From NCBI GenBank assembly GCA_902702965.1, contig CACRXP010000038.1, positions 1,799,781 through 1,863,780 of the forward strand: a stretch of 64,000 nt of DNA, given 5' to 3'. This document shows positions 23,705 through 33,890 of the stretch, piece by piece. Source of the stretch: Spirometra erinaceieuropaei. Its lineage: Eukaryota; Platyhelminthes; Cestoda; Diphyllobothriidea; Diphyllobothriidae. The position numbers and the translations under genes were made by a program. The notes under the pieces are model-generated. The model made no database searches. It worked only from the letters and a program-made list of their open reading frames with translations, and was not told the origin of the DNA. How positions within the stretch are numbered: the stretch's first letter is position 1; each line of letters starts with the position of its first letter.

Positions 23705-23929
23705 ACAACCGTACCGGATGTCAGTAGTGTTCCAACTGTAGATGCTGCCACTACCACCGCCATGGAAACAGATCCCCCTACGGCACCGCCTGTTGACCCC
23801 GCCATTCGATGGGCTTCCCAGTTAGCCATTTTTGCTGAAATGGGCATCACCGACACGGCTACCGTGATTCAAACCCTTGAAGCCACCAACGGGGATGTTA
23901 ACTTAGCTCTTCAGCTCCTCTTCAACTGA
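23705..23929 (+). CDS. UBL7: UBL7-like gene, last exon: UBA domain and stop
   Basis: The acceptor is strong: a run of T residues, then CATTTCAG ending at 23704. The exon begins in phase 0 and gives 74 residues before TGA at 23927-23929. An acidic/Pro linker (T-A-M-E-T-D-P-P) precedes a 40-residue UBA domain starting R-W-A-S-Q-L. It contains the UBA loop M-G-I (instead of the ubiquilin-type M-G-F), then L-E-A-T-N-G-D-V-N-L-A-L-Q-L-L-F. This pattern, with A-T-x-G-D-(I/V)-x-x-A-L-(E/Q)-L-(I/L)-F at the extreme C-terminus, is that of UBL7; ubiquilin is the alternative. UBA domains bind ubiquitin (family knowledge). No AATAAA signal was found in the next ~490 bases before the assembly gap. Confidence 0.9.
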   Translation, partial: TTVPDVSSVPTVDAATTTAMETDPPTAPPVDPAIRWASQLAIFAEMGITDTATVIQTLEATNGDVNLALQLLFN

Positions 23930-24425
23930 GGTTATTTTCTCACCCGCCTTCTTCCGCTACCTTGAAAATGTTTATTGCGTTGGATGGAAGTAACACATTT
24001 TGTTGCCGCTCTCATCCCACTTCCACCTTCCCCCCCCCGCTGCATCACACCGTTTGCCTTCTGTGTGAAGTGCCTTTTCTCATCAGCTATCCGTTTCTCA
24101 GTTTCATTTCCAACCCTCCCTCATTCCGACCTCTACAGTCCTGAATCTTGAAATCCGCTTTTTTAGTCTGGCAATCGGTGGGCTGGGGCCCAGACGGATG
24201 AATGACCCAAAAGCGGACAAAAAGTACCAAGCTCCCCGCACCCCTGCCCTCTCGAATTGGAAAGGGTGTGGGCACAGTAGGTTGGTTCGGCCAGACCAAT
24301 TATTTAGTTCCTTAGGCAGACAGACAGGTTGGTCGATGTGCATCGATGCGCGACGCCCACCTCGTCCATCCTGGAGTAGGCGCAGAACCAGTGACTTGTA
24401 CGTGAATTAGCCTATAATGAGGCCG

Positions 24426-24581
24426 NNNNNNNNNNNNNNNNNNNNNNNNNNNNNNNNNNNNNNNNNNNNNNNNNNNNNNNNNNNNNNNNNNNNNNNNNNN
24501 NNNNNNNNNNNNNNNNNNNNNNNNNNNNNNNNNNNNNNNNNNNNNNNNNNNNNNNNNNNNNNNNNNNNNNNNNNNNNNNNN
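24426..24581. other. Assembly gap (156 N)
   Basis: The run of N spans exactly this interval. It lies about 500 bp after the UBL7 stop codon, so part of the 3' UTR could be hidden. Open frames that cross it are meaningless. Confidence 1.
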
Positions 24582-24659
24582 ACATGGTTCTCGCGGTAAT
24601 ATACTGTCAAGACGACCGGGGTGGGCGCGGACACTGCGGCCGACAACATGTCTGCGCCT

Positions 24660-25060
24660 GCCACACAAGCGCGCGCAAAGCAACATTAAGGGCGACTCGG
24701 ATCTCAGCCGGATGAAGATGCCATAAAGTCAGCATAGAGAAGTAGTAATTGCGGCCTGACTCAACCCTGGGGGAGGAGGACCGAATTACCCCGTCAGTTG
24801 GCGTGGAGATGAGTTCTCCCAGAGTCCGTCTCTTCTCTGCACCAGTCGACCGAGCTTGTCAACCAACGGGCGTTGGGATTGGGCCCAGTGACTGACGCAA
24901 CTTGAATGTCTAAGGCGTATTACCGCACGCGTATGTTCGGCAGTAGTTGTGGACTCGCGTGAACCCTGTGCTTCCGCATTAGCGCATGCAGTAATCCCGT
25001 CTGACCTGCTTTTTGACCCAGCACAGCTAAATAATAAACCCACATCCCGCGAAACAACAG
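24660..25060 (+). repeat. Dispersed GC-rich repeat (family B)
   Basis: Blocks ATTAAGGGCGACTCGGATC, GCGGCCTGACTC and GACCGAATTACCCCGTCAG are shared with copies at 17.4, 57.3 and 58.6 kb. The sequence after 24810 (TCTGCACCAGTCGACCG) also recurs near 17660 and 50815. Confidence 0.6.
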
Positions 25061-25189
25061 GATCCCGGGGGGGGGGACGGCCGGAGGAGAGGCCTACGGG
25101 GCCAAAGAAGGGTAAACTTGAAATGAGCATCGTAGAGCCCTCGACAACCCGGTACGTAATTATGGTCGGACATTGGGATGAAGGTAGGA

Positions 25190-25405
25190 TATGTTTATGT
25201 GGCCCCACCTGACGGACACAATACTGCTGGGGTTGGGGCAACCGTGCACTCCAAATAGCCTTTCTTTTGCTTACAATTGCTTGACCTCGTCGCTTGTGCG
25301 TTCCCTGGTCCCACCTGTAAAAACCCCTATTGCCACCGGCCTCGTAAAACAGGTGGCCGAGGGTTTTCACCTCAGGTGGAGCTCCATAACCACATCTGAC
25401 CGGGA
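25190..25405 (+). mobile_element. Short inverted-repeat element (family C)
   Basis: The left end has TATGTGGCCCCACCTGACGG and the right end TCAGGTGGAGCTCCATAACC, an imperfect inverted pair. The interior shares TGTAAAAACCCCTATTGCC with the copy at 21.7 kb. It is about 215 bp long and non-coding, a MITE-like size. Confidence 0.65.
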
Positions 25406-25606
25406 TGAACTCGGCCTCAGCACAGACGTCCAGTTCTAAGTGTCCACTTTGTGTCAACTGTACAACATAAAGCCCACTGAAGGTAAAAGTCGCAGCCACC
25501 TGCAGGTAGTATCCCCTAGGTCACCGAGTACATCAGTTCGGTTCTTGTGTGCACAAAGTAACGGATGAATTCCGTAACCACATAATTTAACTGTATACTA
25601 ATACAA

Positions 25607-26204
25607 TTTTAAAACTCAATTTAGCAAACACGCGTTTTCGGTAACTCTTCATCAGGCCAAAACGGTTACATAGAAGTCTGAGTTATGTGAATTTACAGGG
25701 CTTATAAGTGACTCAGGGACTATTAACATCCATCGTTCCGACGCCACTCGCATGACGAGGCGTGCTATGGCGTGGTCAGCGTGTCGTGGTCATTGGGTCA
25801 AGGCGACGAGGGAGAGGGGGGACATAGGCTGTGAGTAATGTTTGTACGTCGGGTACGTTGGGCACACACCACTGCCATCAGGAGGTTGGAGCGACGTTGG
25901 GGTCGGCGTTGGCCACGGAAGACAGAGCGCCTGTGTCAGAGTCTTCTGACAGCATAGCACTGGATTGGCTAGCCGTATAGCCACTACCTCAGCTGTAGCT
26001 AGCACCCGTTGATCCAATGACCACGACATGCCGAACACGCCATAGCACGCCTCGTCATGCGAGTGACGTTGGAACGATGCGTGTTAATAGCCCCTGAGTC
26101 ATTTATATGCACTGTAACTTCACATAATTTAAACTTCCTTGTAACTGTTTTGGCCTGATGACGAGTTACCGAAAACACGTTACCCAAATTGACTTTTCAA
26201 AAAC
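25607..26204. mobile_element. Inverted-repeat element, ~195-bp arms and ~209-bp core
   Basis: The left arm (25607-25800) is the reverse complement of the right arm (26010-26204) at roughly 85% by eye. The match includes CGCATGACGAGGCGTGCTATG and the outer block with TTTTCGGTAACTC. In both arms the strand pointing outward carries CTGATGA followed by a short segment and CCGAAAAC, resembling the 3' motif of the Penelope-like elements in this window. The core, 25801-26009, encodes nothing recognisable. It could be an inverted pair of element ends or a MITE. Confidence 0.8.
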
Positions 26205-27959
26205 TTATTTCTCTGCGCCTGAAAAGACCAGGTAAAATGCCAAACCGCTGAAAAACCTTGTGTTTTTCCCTGAAGACACTGCATTTATCTCGGTTCTCCG
26301 TCTGAAGACGGGGTGAAGTAAATTAAGTCAAACTGTGATCGTGTTTACTAAAAAAAACCCTGTCAGACACGCTCTAACAGCTCAGTTAGAAAAACCGCAA
26401 TGTAAATCTTAATGCTACGAAAATGGGTTGACAGCGTTTGAATAATCTAACAAACAATCTTGTTGAAGAACCAATATTTGTTGGAGTCATCAAATGGGAG
26501 ATGTACCGGACCAACTATTGACAGAGACGACAACGCCTCTTTTATCTGTCCTTGAGAGGTCAATGAAAACAGTGGAAGACAGCCAGCATAGTTCACTTGC
26601 ATAAGGCAGGTAGAAAGATGAAATCAAGCAGCTCTAGGCCTATAAGTTTGACGTGCCTTTCTTGCGTTTGTTGGATACAGGGGGTAGGCTTTCATCTGGG
26701 AATAGGCGGTGCTTTTAACGAAAAATCGCAGCATCCTGGTTCATCGCCAGTGAAAATTACAGGTTACACAAGTAAAGTGCTCGTTCGGCGCAACAAATTC
26801 GCTTCCCTCGAAAAGGCGCGCGCGTAGTCAGAAGGTAATACCACTGGCTGGTATGAAAAGACGTTTACTTAGCTCTATCTGAATGACCGGTTTGTTGCCT
26901 TGGAGTAAAATAATGTCCGGGGGGGGGAGATAGTGGTTCGAATTAAAAGACCCGCCCATCGACGCTTTGCGGCGCGCTCGAAGGCGATTCGAGGCCACTG
27001 ATGTGTGATCGGCCCTAGCTGAAGGAAACCTGACTTGCGAACTCACCACTGCTCTACCGAGACACGAACTGTTGTCTTCCAGATAGTACAAGCTTAAGAG
27101 CTGAGGGTTAAGGGCCGTGCTGTTAGGCGTGATTTACGCCAAGTTAGTCCTTTCTTTCGCGCGAGTCATGCCACGAGGTCTTGGCTGCATCTCAACCAGC
27201 ATTGGCGCATTGCCGGTTGATGATTCGTCCGTTGGCTCTCGTGATCGTGCTGCGCCTGGGTGAGTCATCCAGGACTGCGCAGACGTCGCGCAAAAGCAAA
27301 GTTAACACGCAAGCGGGTGCGACAAATCGGTCGTGTGGACAGTATGACGGAGAACAAAACACGCTTGGAGTGCGTCACGTAGGGTCGAGGGTGTGTATTG
27401 TGGTCTATTTATTGAGAACCAGAGTATGCTTAGGAACTGGCTGACAAACCTTTGCAAAATTGCTGTGCCGTTATGGTCCACTTTATCAGTGGATTGGTCC
27501 CCCCAGCAGGGTTGGAGGCGCAGTGTCTGCTAACCAATTTTCTGCAAGATGGAACCATTGAGATAGAATGCAGCCATGTGCTTGAAGCCTGCTGGGGATC
27601 AAGGCGGTTGCCTGGTCTACTGAAAGCGCCCACAAAGAACCTGCATTTCATACTCCAATGGGCAATTAGGCAGGCAAATTTCCAATGTCTCCAAGGGCAG
27701 TCCCATACGGTCACGCCTAGCGTTATTGTTATTTCAAGTCTTGAAAGGAAACTGTCATTGTTGTGGAAAACCTACGTAAGTTGAAGAGGTTCAGAAGTAA
27801 GCACGAAGAAATACAAGGAGTTGGTTCTCTTGGATGCCCCCACGCATAAGCAGGAGGAGGGTTCCGCTCGGAGGTCCCTGTGTCGGAAGACAAATAGGAA
27901 ACTCGTGGTACGTTATATTCTTAGGCCCTATGGCGACTAAGTGAAGAAGAAGAAGAGTC
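26205..27959. other. No recognisable gene
   Basis: Short open frames occur on both strands, none with family motifs. No RNA gene or clear repeat was seen in this stretch. Confidence 0.4.
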
Positions 27960-28330
27960 GAGCATCGGAGCACTTCGTTTATTGTCCTGAGCTTTCAGAC
28001 TCGTGCAGGAGTCCATCATCAGAGGTAATAGCAGCAGAACAAGCGACAGTTATAAGGCATGTAGGCCAATTATCGACCGACGGCGCAAGGCTGAAGATGA
28101 CTACGCAGGGCTCTGTACGCCGGCGCCAGATCGATAAATCGATTGACCGAGTTCTCATCCGAGGCCCGGGCTTCGAACAATTCTCGGCCTGTTTTGTTTC
28201 CGGAGTAGGCGACCATTTTGGTGGCTGCGAAGGTAAACTGTTCCAGTCAGACAAACTAACTACGGAACCCGTTTTCCAGTGATGGTGGTAGTGCTCGATG
28301 ATTATGTGACTCGAGTTCAAACCCTCAGAC
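27960..28330 (-). mobile_element. Penelope-like element 3' end, subfamily 2
   Basis: On the minus strand, about 28215-28095 encodes the C-terminal part of a Penelope-type GIY-YIG endonuclease: K-T-G-R-E-L-F-E-A, then D-E-N-S-V-N-R-F-I-D-L and A-P-A-Y-R-A-L-R. The final catalytic-domain Glu of R-E-L-x-E-A is present. The UTR ends in CTGATGA (28022-28016), a hairpin, GAAA (27996-27993) and an AATAAA-like end. Sequence upstream of 28215 on this strand is no longer readable as protein. This copy is clearly different in protein sequence from the copies at 28.7 and 42 kb, so a second subfamily is present. Confidence 0.8.
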
Positions 28331-28679
28331 GTTGGGGCATCGCTATATGATGACGTCAAATAAACCAGAAACGGCAATTCTGCTCTCTAGATCCTTGTCA
28401 GTCAAACATCCCCCTAAATCAAACATTTTTGCCTATGCATGGCTCCCCTAATTACAGAGAGGCCAGCTCGTGGATGTATGGTAGAACGTTTGGCTTAACA
28501 TCCAATAAAAAAGCCGGGATTCGGAGGCCAGGTTCTCTAGGCCTTAAGCTGACGAATGGTCAACTGACGATGACTAGCAAACCAGAAGTAGTCATCTCGA
28601 TCTTCTCCCTTTCTTTTTGATAATCCTACCCTTCGCTGCGTCTAGTTGTGCGGTCTTGGGTGCACACGGAGGCAGATAG

Positions 28680-29305
28680 CAGCTCGGTCGGCTGAACACA
28701 TCCCAAGGATTTTCGAAAACAGACAACAGGGCTCGGAGAAGTGGAGTAGCATGACATCGGAGAGACCGAAAGACTGCTCCGAACGCGACAGCGGTGCGGG
28801 GAAATGACGCCAACTCGCGAGTCACGGTCCATTCGACGAGACCCGGCCGCACATTCGAGTTCGATAATGCCCGAATTCTCGCGAGAGGTAATAATTGCGT
28901 GGGCCGCGAGGTGCTTGAGTCATGGTTCACGGGACCTCAGTCTATCAACAAGTGCAACGACATCACTTCTCCATATTCGGTGCTGAGCCAAAATGATTAA
29001 CCACTCGGGGAGCGCGCAGCCCGGTGAGCCAGGTGGCCGAGCAATCATCACTCCAACATCCAACACGGGTGATGAGATTTCAGCAATTAACAACTTGCAT
29101 GTTGGCCATCAGACAATTAGCGCACCAGCGGGCAACTATCCTCGATGAAGGGGAGAACCGTCGGTTACCATAGGTATGCAGTAGCATAGTGAGCGCATGG
29201 TGTAAATACTGCAACCCCTTGTGTATGAATTACCGGTGTCTGGTGCTGTCTGTGATGATGGGCTCGAGAGTGAATCCGAAACGTTAGGCGAATAAAACTT
29301 TTGTC
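28680..29305 (+). mobile_element. Penelope-like element 3' end, subfamily 1 (GIY-YIG C-terminus, UTR, terminal hairpin)
   Basis: Near 28755-28790 the + strand encodes G-E-T-E-R-L-L-R-T-R, the GIY-YIG core arginine region. After a frameshift it continues from 28794 with D-A-N-S-R-V-T-V-H-S, F-E-F-D-N-A-R-I-L-A-R and R-E-V-L-E-S-W-F-T-G. It then reads P-Q-S-I-N-K-C-N-D-I and stops at 28998. The following 300 bp match 44108-44420 closely and end with GATGATGGGCTCGAGAG, GAATCCGAAACGT and GCGAATAAA. This is a 5'-truncated copy, the usual state of Penelope-like insertions. The frameshift and truncation make it inactive. Confidence 0.85.
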
Positions 29306-30009
29306 TCCGTGATTGCATCTACTTCGCACCAACTACTCCATGGAAATCGCATTTTGACTTGTATTGGCAGTAGCAAGACACTGGTCACATCAACTTTCGG
29401 ACCCTGTCTGAAGAGGTAATTTGTGAGGGATTTACTCCAAGTTCGTGCATTAATTCTCTCGGAAATTAAACAAGGCAAACTGGTCATACTGCCCATCTAA
29501 GGCTGGCAATTGCCATCTTTTTTCGCACGTGAACGACTAATAGCGCAAGCGCAGTCGGGGTAGCATCAGTACGAGTGGAGAAACCGGCGCCGGGCAGAGA
29601 GTCGAGTTGCACGGTTAACTCCACGCAGCCTGGGCTACTAAAGGGGTGCTAGTTTTCCCTTTTCATCACCTCTTAAGCCAGATCTGTTCGCACGTCTGGC
29701 TAATATTTCTGGTTGTTTGCTCCTGGCTGGTTCTGCAAAGGCCATCTGCAATTGATTGAGTTGTCATGACGTTCGGTGACGCCATGATGTTTCACTTCCT
29801 CTTCAAGTTTTGGTCCTGTTCAGGTTCTCCAAGGAAAGTAATGTTTTAAATTATTCTTCACACATCCAACAGATTGTTGGACCAACACCGAATATTCGTT
29901 GCTAGCGCATTAGCAAGCATCGGCAGGAGGTTAGCCTCATAGGTATCACTTTCGATAACATTCGACAGTTCGGCCCCTGCTAACGATTATGTCCGCCGTG
30001 GGGCCCACA

Positions 30010-30300
30010 GCACGGTGGATGGAGGGACGGCGACCTGCACATAGCGTTAATTTTACAGTAATAGCGAACTTGCGCAGCGTCTATCGCACTCGCTCCTGCC
30101 TCACCCACCTGAGTCCCGTGCCAAAAAAGCCAAGAAGACCGGAGCTGGGATCAGACGTGGCGGCTGACGAAGTTAAACAACCACTCTGCGCGTGCCAAAC
30201 ACACGCGCCTGTTCCACGCACGGTGAACCGGGTTTCCACAGAAACAAGGGCGGCTCGGATCCAAGCAGAGTGGAGCTGCCACAGAGGTCCGTATTTGGAA
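30010..30300 (+). repeat. Dispersed GC-rich repeat, family A block followed by family B block
   Basis: AACTTGCGCAGCGTCTATCGC and AGAAGACCGGAG are family A blocks. GGGCGGCTCGGATCC and AGTGGAGCTGCC are family B blocks. The A-to-B order also occurs at 57.06-57.40 kb, suggesting one composite unit. Confidence 0.55.
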
Positions 30301-30884
30301 GGAGCCATTGGCAGTATTCCAGGCCACTGCTGTTTGCGCACCCTGATAGTTGTTCAGGTTGTTTATGGTGAGGAATACGCGCTGAGTGCCGTGGGGTCGC
30401 AGTCCCTAGATTGGACTTCATTCTCTCTTCCAGAAACCAATCCGCTACTTGAGTCGAACAGCCATTTGGCGCGGGACCCCCCGCCACACCCATCATGTGA
30501 GGCGTCTATCATGGATGCACAGTCCGGGTAACTTGTTACATGCTCTACTGTGGCTGTCGTGCTGGCCCAACACGTCTCTGGCGTGGACCGTGGAATCCAC
30601 AAATTCCCCCATGGCTAATCTTATTAAGGGGCTTTTCATATGATTGCACATGTGTGTAGTCCTACCGAAATGGAGACGTCCCACCTCCCCCTAAAATGAG
30701 TTTCTGTTAAAATAAATCGACCACCTCCCGCTGCGATAAAATCGGCAAGGATCAGTTACGCCGTCCGGCTCTAAAGTGAAAGCGCAGTGTGGAAACTGAA
30801 AGTAAAGTAAGTCGAAGGAGGATGCTGAAATAATTTAGTGGGAAAGTAGTCGAAACAGAAATGGAAAAGGGCAACCTGATGTCT

Positions 30885-31155
30885 CGGTTTAGAGTTAAGG
30901 TTGACTTTAGGGTTTGGATTAGTGTCAGGCTCAAAAGTGACTTTAGAGTTAAGACGAGGGTTCGGTCTACGGTTAGGGCCAAGGTTTCGATTGCGGTTTA
31001 GGTTTACGTTCAATGCTAAGGTTGGAGTTAGGGTTGGGTTGCAGTTAGGGTTAGGGTTACGGTTAGGGCTAAGGTTAGGCATAGGGCTAGTGTTTGTTTT
31101 AAGGTTTAGGTTTACTCCTGAGGTTACGGTTAGGATTAACGTTGGGTTTGGGATA
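30885..31155 (+). repeat. Degenerate interstitial telomere-like array, (TTAGGG)-related
   Basis: About 270 bp of G- and T-rich sequence is built of hexamers related to GGTTAG/TTAGGG. The best stretch is around 31029-31085 (GGTTGGGTTGCAGTTAGGG, then GTTAGGGTTACGGTTAGGG). Degeneracy increases to both sides. TTAGGG is the telomere unit of most animals, including flatworms. Open frames across it on both strands (L/R/G-rich or N/P-rich) are artefacts. Confidence 0.85.
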
Positions 31156-31982
31156 TTGCCGTCCCGCGTGTTCTGTCAGCCAGGTTTTTTTCTGAGATCC
31201 TAGGCTTCCTTCATTCTCGCAGCAGAATCGCCATACGTCAGGTTGCTCTTTTCCGTTTTAGTGATACGATTCATCCTTCTGGCAGCACAGGTGTAAGTCT
31301 GCAATTGTAGACAACTCGAGATTCCCAAATTCAAGATTCAGAGAGACCAGAGTCGACTGGACGAATGTTATTGTGTCGAGGGAGCGTGCAATCGGCCCAG
31401 CAGGCAATTGCAATAATTGTCATTACCATCCGAGTGCAAGGTATTCAGTTGGTATCCCCGACGTGAAGTACACGTTGGTGCGCCTAGGCTTCACCCATAT
31501 GCAACCAATCAGTGAAGGGTGCAGCCTCTATTGGCATCAGGCACTCGCTACGCCAGTGCCGAGTCCTGCACGGCGAGAGCAATCGACTGATACGGCGGGG
31601 GCGTTAAGTGGACCGAAGTCAGACTGAGTAAGCAACTGCGCTGACGATCGAGGCGGCAGACTGTCAGACAGGTATTGGCTAAAAGCCCAGGCACGTGTTT
31701 CATCGATTTTCTGCCGCCACGTGGGGATAGATCAGTCTCGTCCCCTACGGAAGAGGATTTTCAACGACATTTATTGCCTTAGAAATGAAGTACAAGACCA
31801 GCATGTCTACACTGAAGACTCGGCCTAACTATATCGGGAGTGCATGATACTCCGAGGAGACATTCTAAGGGGATCAGCAGTTTGAGTGGTTGCTGTGATA
31901 ACCTGGATGTCACCAGGGTACTCTGACAAGAACCGAAATCGATGCCGCAGAGACGTCAACTGATCTCCGATCAATATATCCC

Positions 31983-32130
31983 TTCTTTTTCTTCTTCTTC
32001 TTCTTCTTCTTCTTCTTCTTCTTCTTCTTCTTCTTCTGCTTCTGCTTCTTCTTCTTCTTCTTCTTCTTCTTCTTCTTCTTCTTCTTCTTCTTCTTCTTCT
32101 TCTTCTTCTTCTTCTTCTTCTTCTTCTTCT
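31983..32130 (+). repeat. Long (TTC)n trinucleotide microsatellite
   Basis: The array is about 148 bp of TTC units interrupted near 32036-32047 by TGC-containing units. The corresponding place in the tandem duplicate has only four units (33880-33890), so this array expanded or the other contracted after duplication. Apparent poly-Ser, poly-Lys and poly-Arg frames are not genes. Confidence 0.95.
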
Positions 32131-33600
32131 CGCCAACGCATTTTCTGGCCGCAGAGGTGATTTTCTGGTCACTTGCGCACCTGCTGAAAAAGAAACAGTT
32201 GGAATAAGCCCCGCATTTACGAAACCCCAACAGGATGATTCGGGCCCCTGCTGTCGAGCAGCATGTGGAAGGAATAAGAGAACGTCTCCTGCCAGCTAAA
32301 GCTGATCTTATGCTTTATCTATGTCGTTTTGGTATATAGTCAAGTCTTCGTGGGGGGTTTCGCTGGTGGCAAGACGAATGACTGAACAGAAGAGAACTTC
32401 TGTTTGAACACTCCGCTGTCTGCTTGCGTGACGTCGTTACTCTGTCATCAGTCTTGCGTGCCAACGGCCCTCACAAAGTCCTCTCACATGAAGAGACGAC
32501 GTGGGGGTCTGTTTAACAAATGTAAGACACTCATCCTTAGTCAGGACTCTCCGGCTTCGTCTTTGTCCCTTTGGCCCAAGAAAGAGCTCCTTCTTTGGTT
32601 AGGGTTATGCGAACGTTCTCTTTAGGAACAGTTAGATGATTTCGAGAAGATTTGAAACCCAGGGAGATGTAGAATACAACCACTAGCACTGCGCTCCGTG
32701 ATTCGTCAAGCGCTTTGGATAAAGTGAATAAAAGACCATTTTAAAAACGGACGAACAGTAATATTTATTCTCCGGAAACAATAAATTAGAAACGCTGTCC
32801 ACAAGCGTTTTTTTCTCGGTGTTTTCGAAATTCATGCGTACGAATAGTTCGACCGTCGTTGCTGGCTATGACCACCGTGTGTTTCACAACAAGGCAAAGC
32901 AGGGGATTTAGTTTACAGTGGATTTAGACTTGCGCAGCACCTACCGCGCTCTCTCCTCCTATCCAATCTGTGCCCGGTGTCAAGACAAAGTCAAGAAGAT
33001 CGGAGACGAGGGAGGGCGCAGGCGGATGGCGCAGCTGAGCCCGCACCTTGGCGTTCCACTCCACACCCCCTGAGTATTACTTACCTTGTGACCCCTCACT
33101 TTTTCTGCTTTGCTCAACAAACCTATGCTGATCTTAAAACAAGCCCTCCGAATGCCCTCTTCTGCTGCCGGTGTTTCTTATACCTTTTTAGTAAATATTA
33201 TCATTAAAGGGCATTTTAAAACGGTCAGGCAGGTTGCTGGTCGAATTCTGGATGACGTTGCCCATCCCCTACATTCTGAACTCATATCTGCGAAGTCTTT
33301 ACACCCCATGCGCCGTGGCTTTCGACATATCCCTTGCCGTATCAGCGTTCTGTGTTACCATCCCGGGCACATGTGAAGAGACTGAAATGCAGAAACTAAG
33401 AGTCAAGATGTCCCCGTAGTAGTTGTTCCTTTCTGTGTAAACCTTTCTGACTCTTAAGGAATTTCTTAACCTATATTTTGTCCACAGTGAATGCCCCCCC
33501 TTTCGCCCTTTACTGAAAATTCTGAATCTATTCTTTCAAAATAAAACGAACTCCTCTCTCTCTCTCTCTCCCTCTCTCTCTCTCTTACTCAAGGTCTGTT
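32131..33600 (+). repeat. Segmental duplication, unit 1
   Basis: From CGCCAACGCATTTTCTGGCC (32131) the sequence is repeated at 33891 with an offset of about 1760-1770 bp and high similarity, through the family A repeat (32850-33075) to a CT microsatellite (33552-33587). No protein family is recognised in the shared sequence. The conserved boundaries suggest either a tandem duplication or two copies of an unrecognised element. Confidence 0.9.
32850..33075 (+). repeat. Dispersed GC-rich repeat (family A), inside duplication unit 1
   Basis: Blocks GACTTGCGCAGCACCTACCGC, GTGTCAAGACAAAGTCAAG and GCACCTTGGCGTTCCACTCC follow family A order. The copy was duplicated along with the unit (34615-34860). 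Confidence 0.75.
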
Positions 33601-33890
33601 TGTCGCAAATAAAATCTACCCATACCAACTTGCACACGGTTCAATCTTCTCCACTAAGCGGAGGTTCTGCTAGACTTGGATTATATCTCTAAATATTGCC
33701 TTCTTTACTTTGTATTCTCCCTGGGTCCCATCAATTTTCCTCGTCGTCTTCTTCTTTTTCTTCTCATTTTCCTCGTACTTTTTTCTACTCATTATATTCT
33801 TCCTCTCAATTTATTCTTTTCGTTTTTTCTCTCCTTTTTGTTTCCTTATTCCTTTTATTGTTTTTCATCTTATTGACTTCTTCTTCTTCT

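Noticed and set aside
23681..23929. Ubiquilin as the identity of the UBA protein
   Set aside because: The UBA loop is MGI rather than MGF, the domain ends in L-L-F at the stop, and the two upstream exons match the middle of UBL7, not the ubiquilin STI1 repeats.
24312..24686. Open frames spanning the run of N
   Set aside because: The unknown bases hide stops, so the frames are meaningless.
30752..31203. Open frames rich in Asn/Pro or Leu/Gly/Arg on both strands
   Set aside because: They come from the degenerate TTAGGG-like array.
31825..32230. Long poly-Arg, poly-Lys and poly-Ser open frames
   Set aside because: They are translations of the (TTC)n microsatellite in different frames and strands; nothing else in them resembles a protein.
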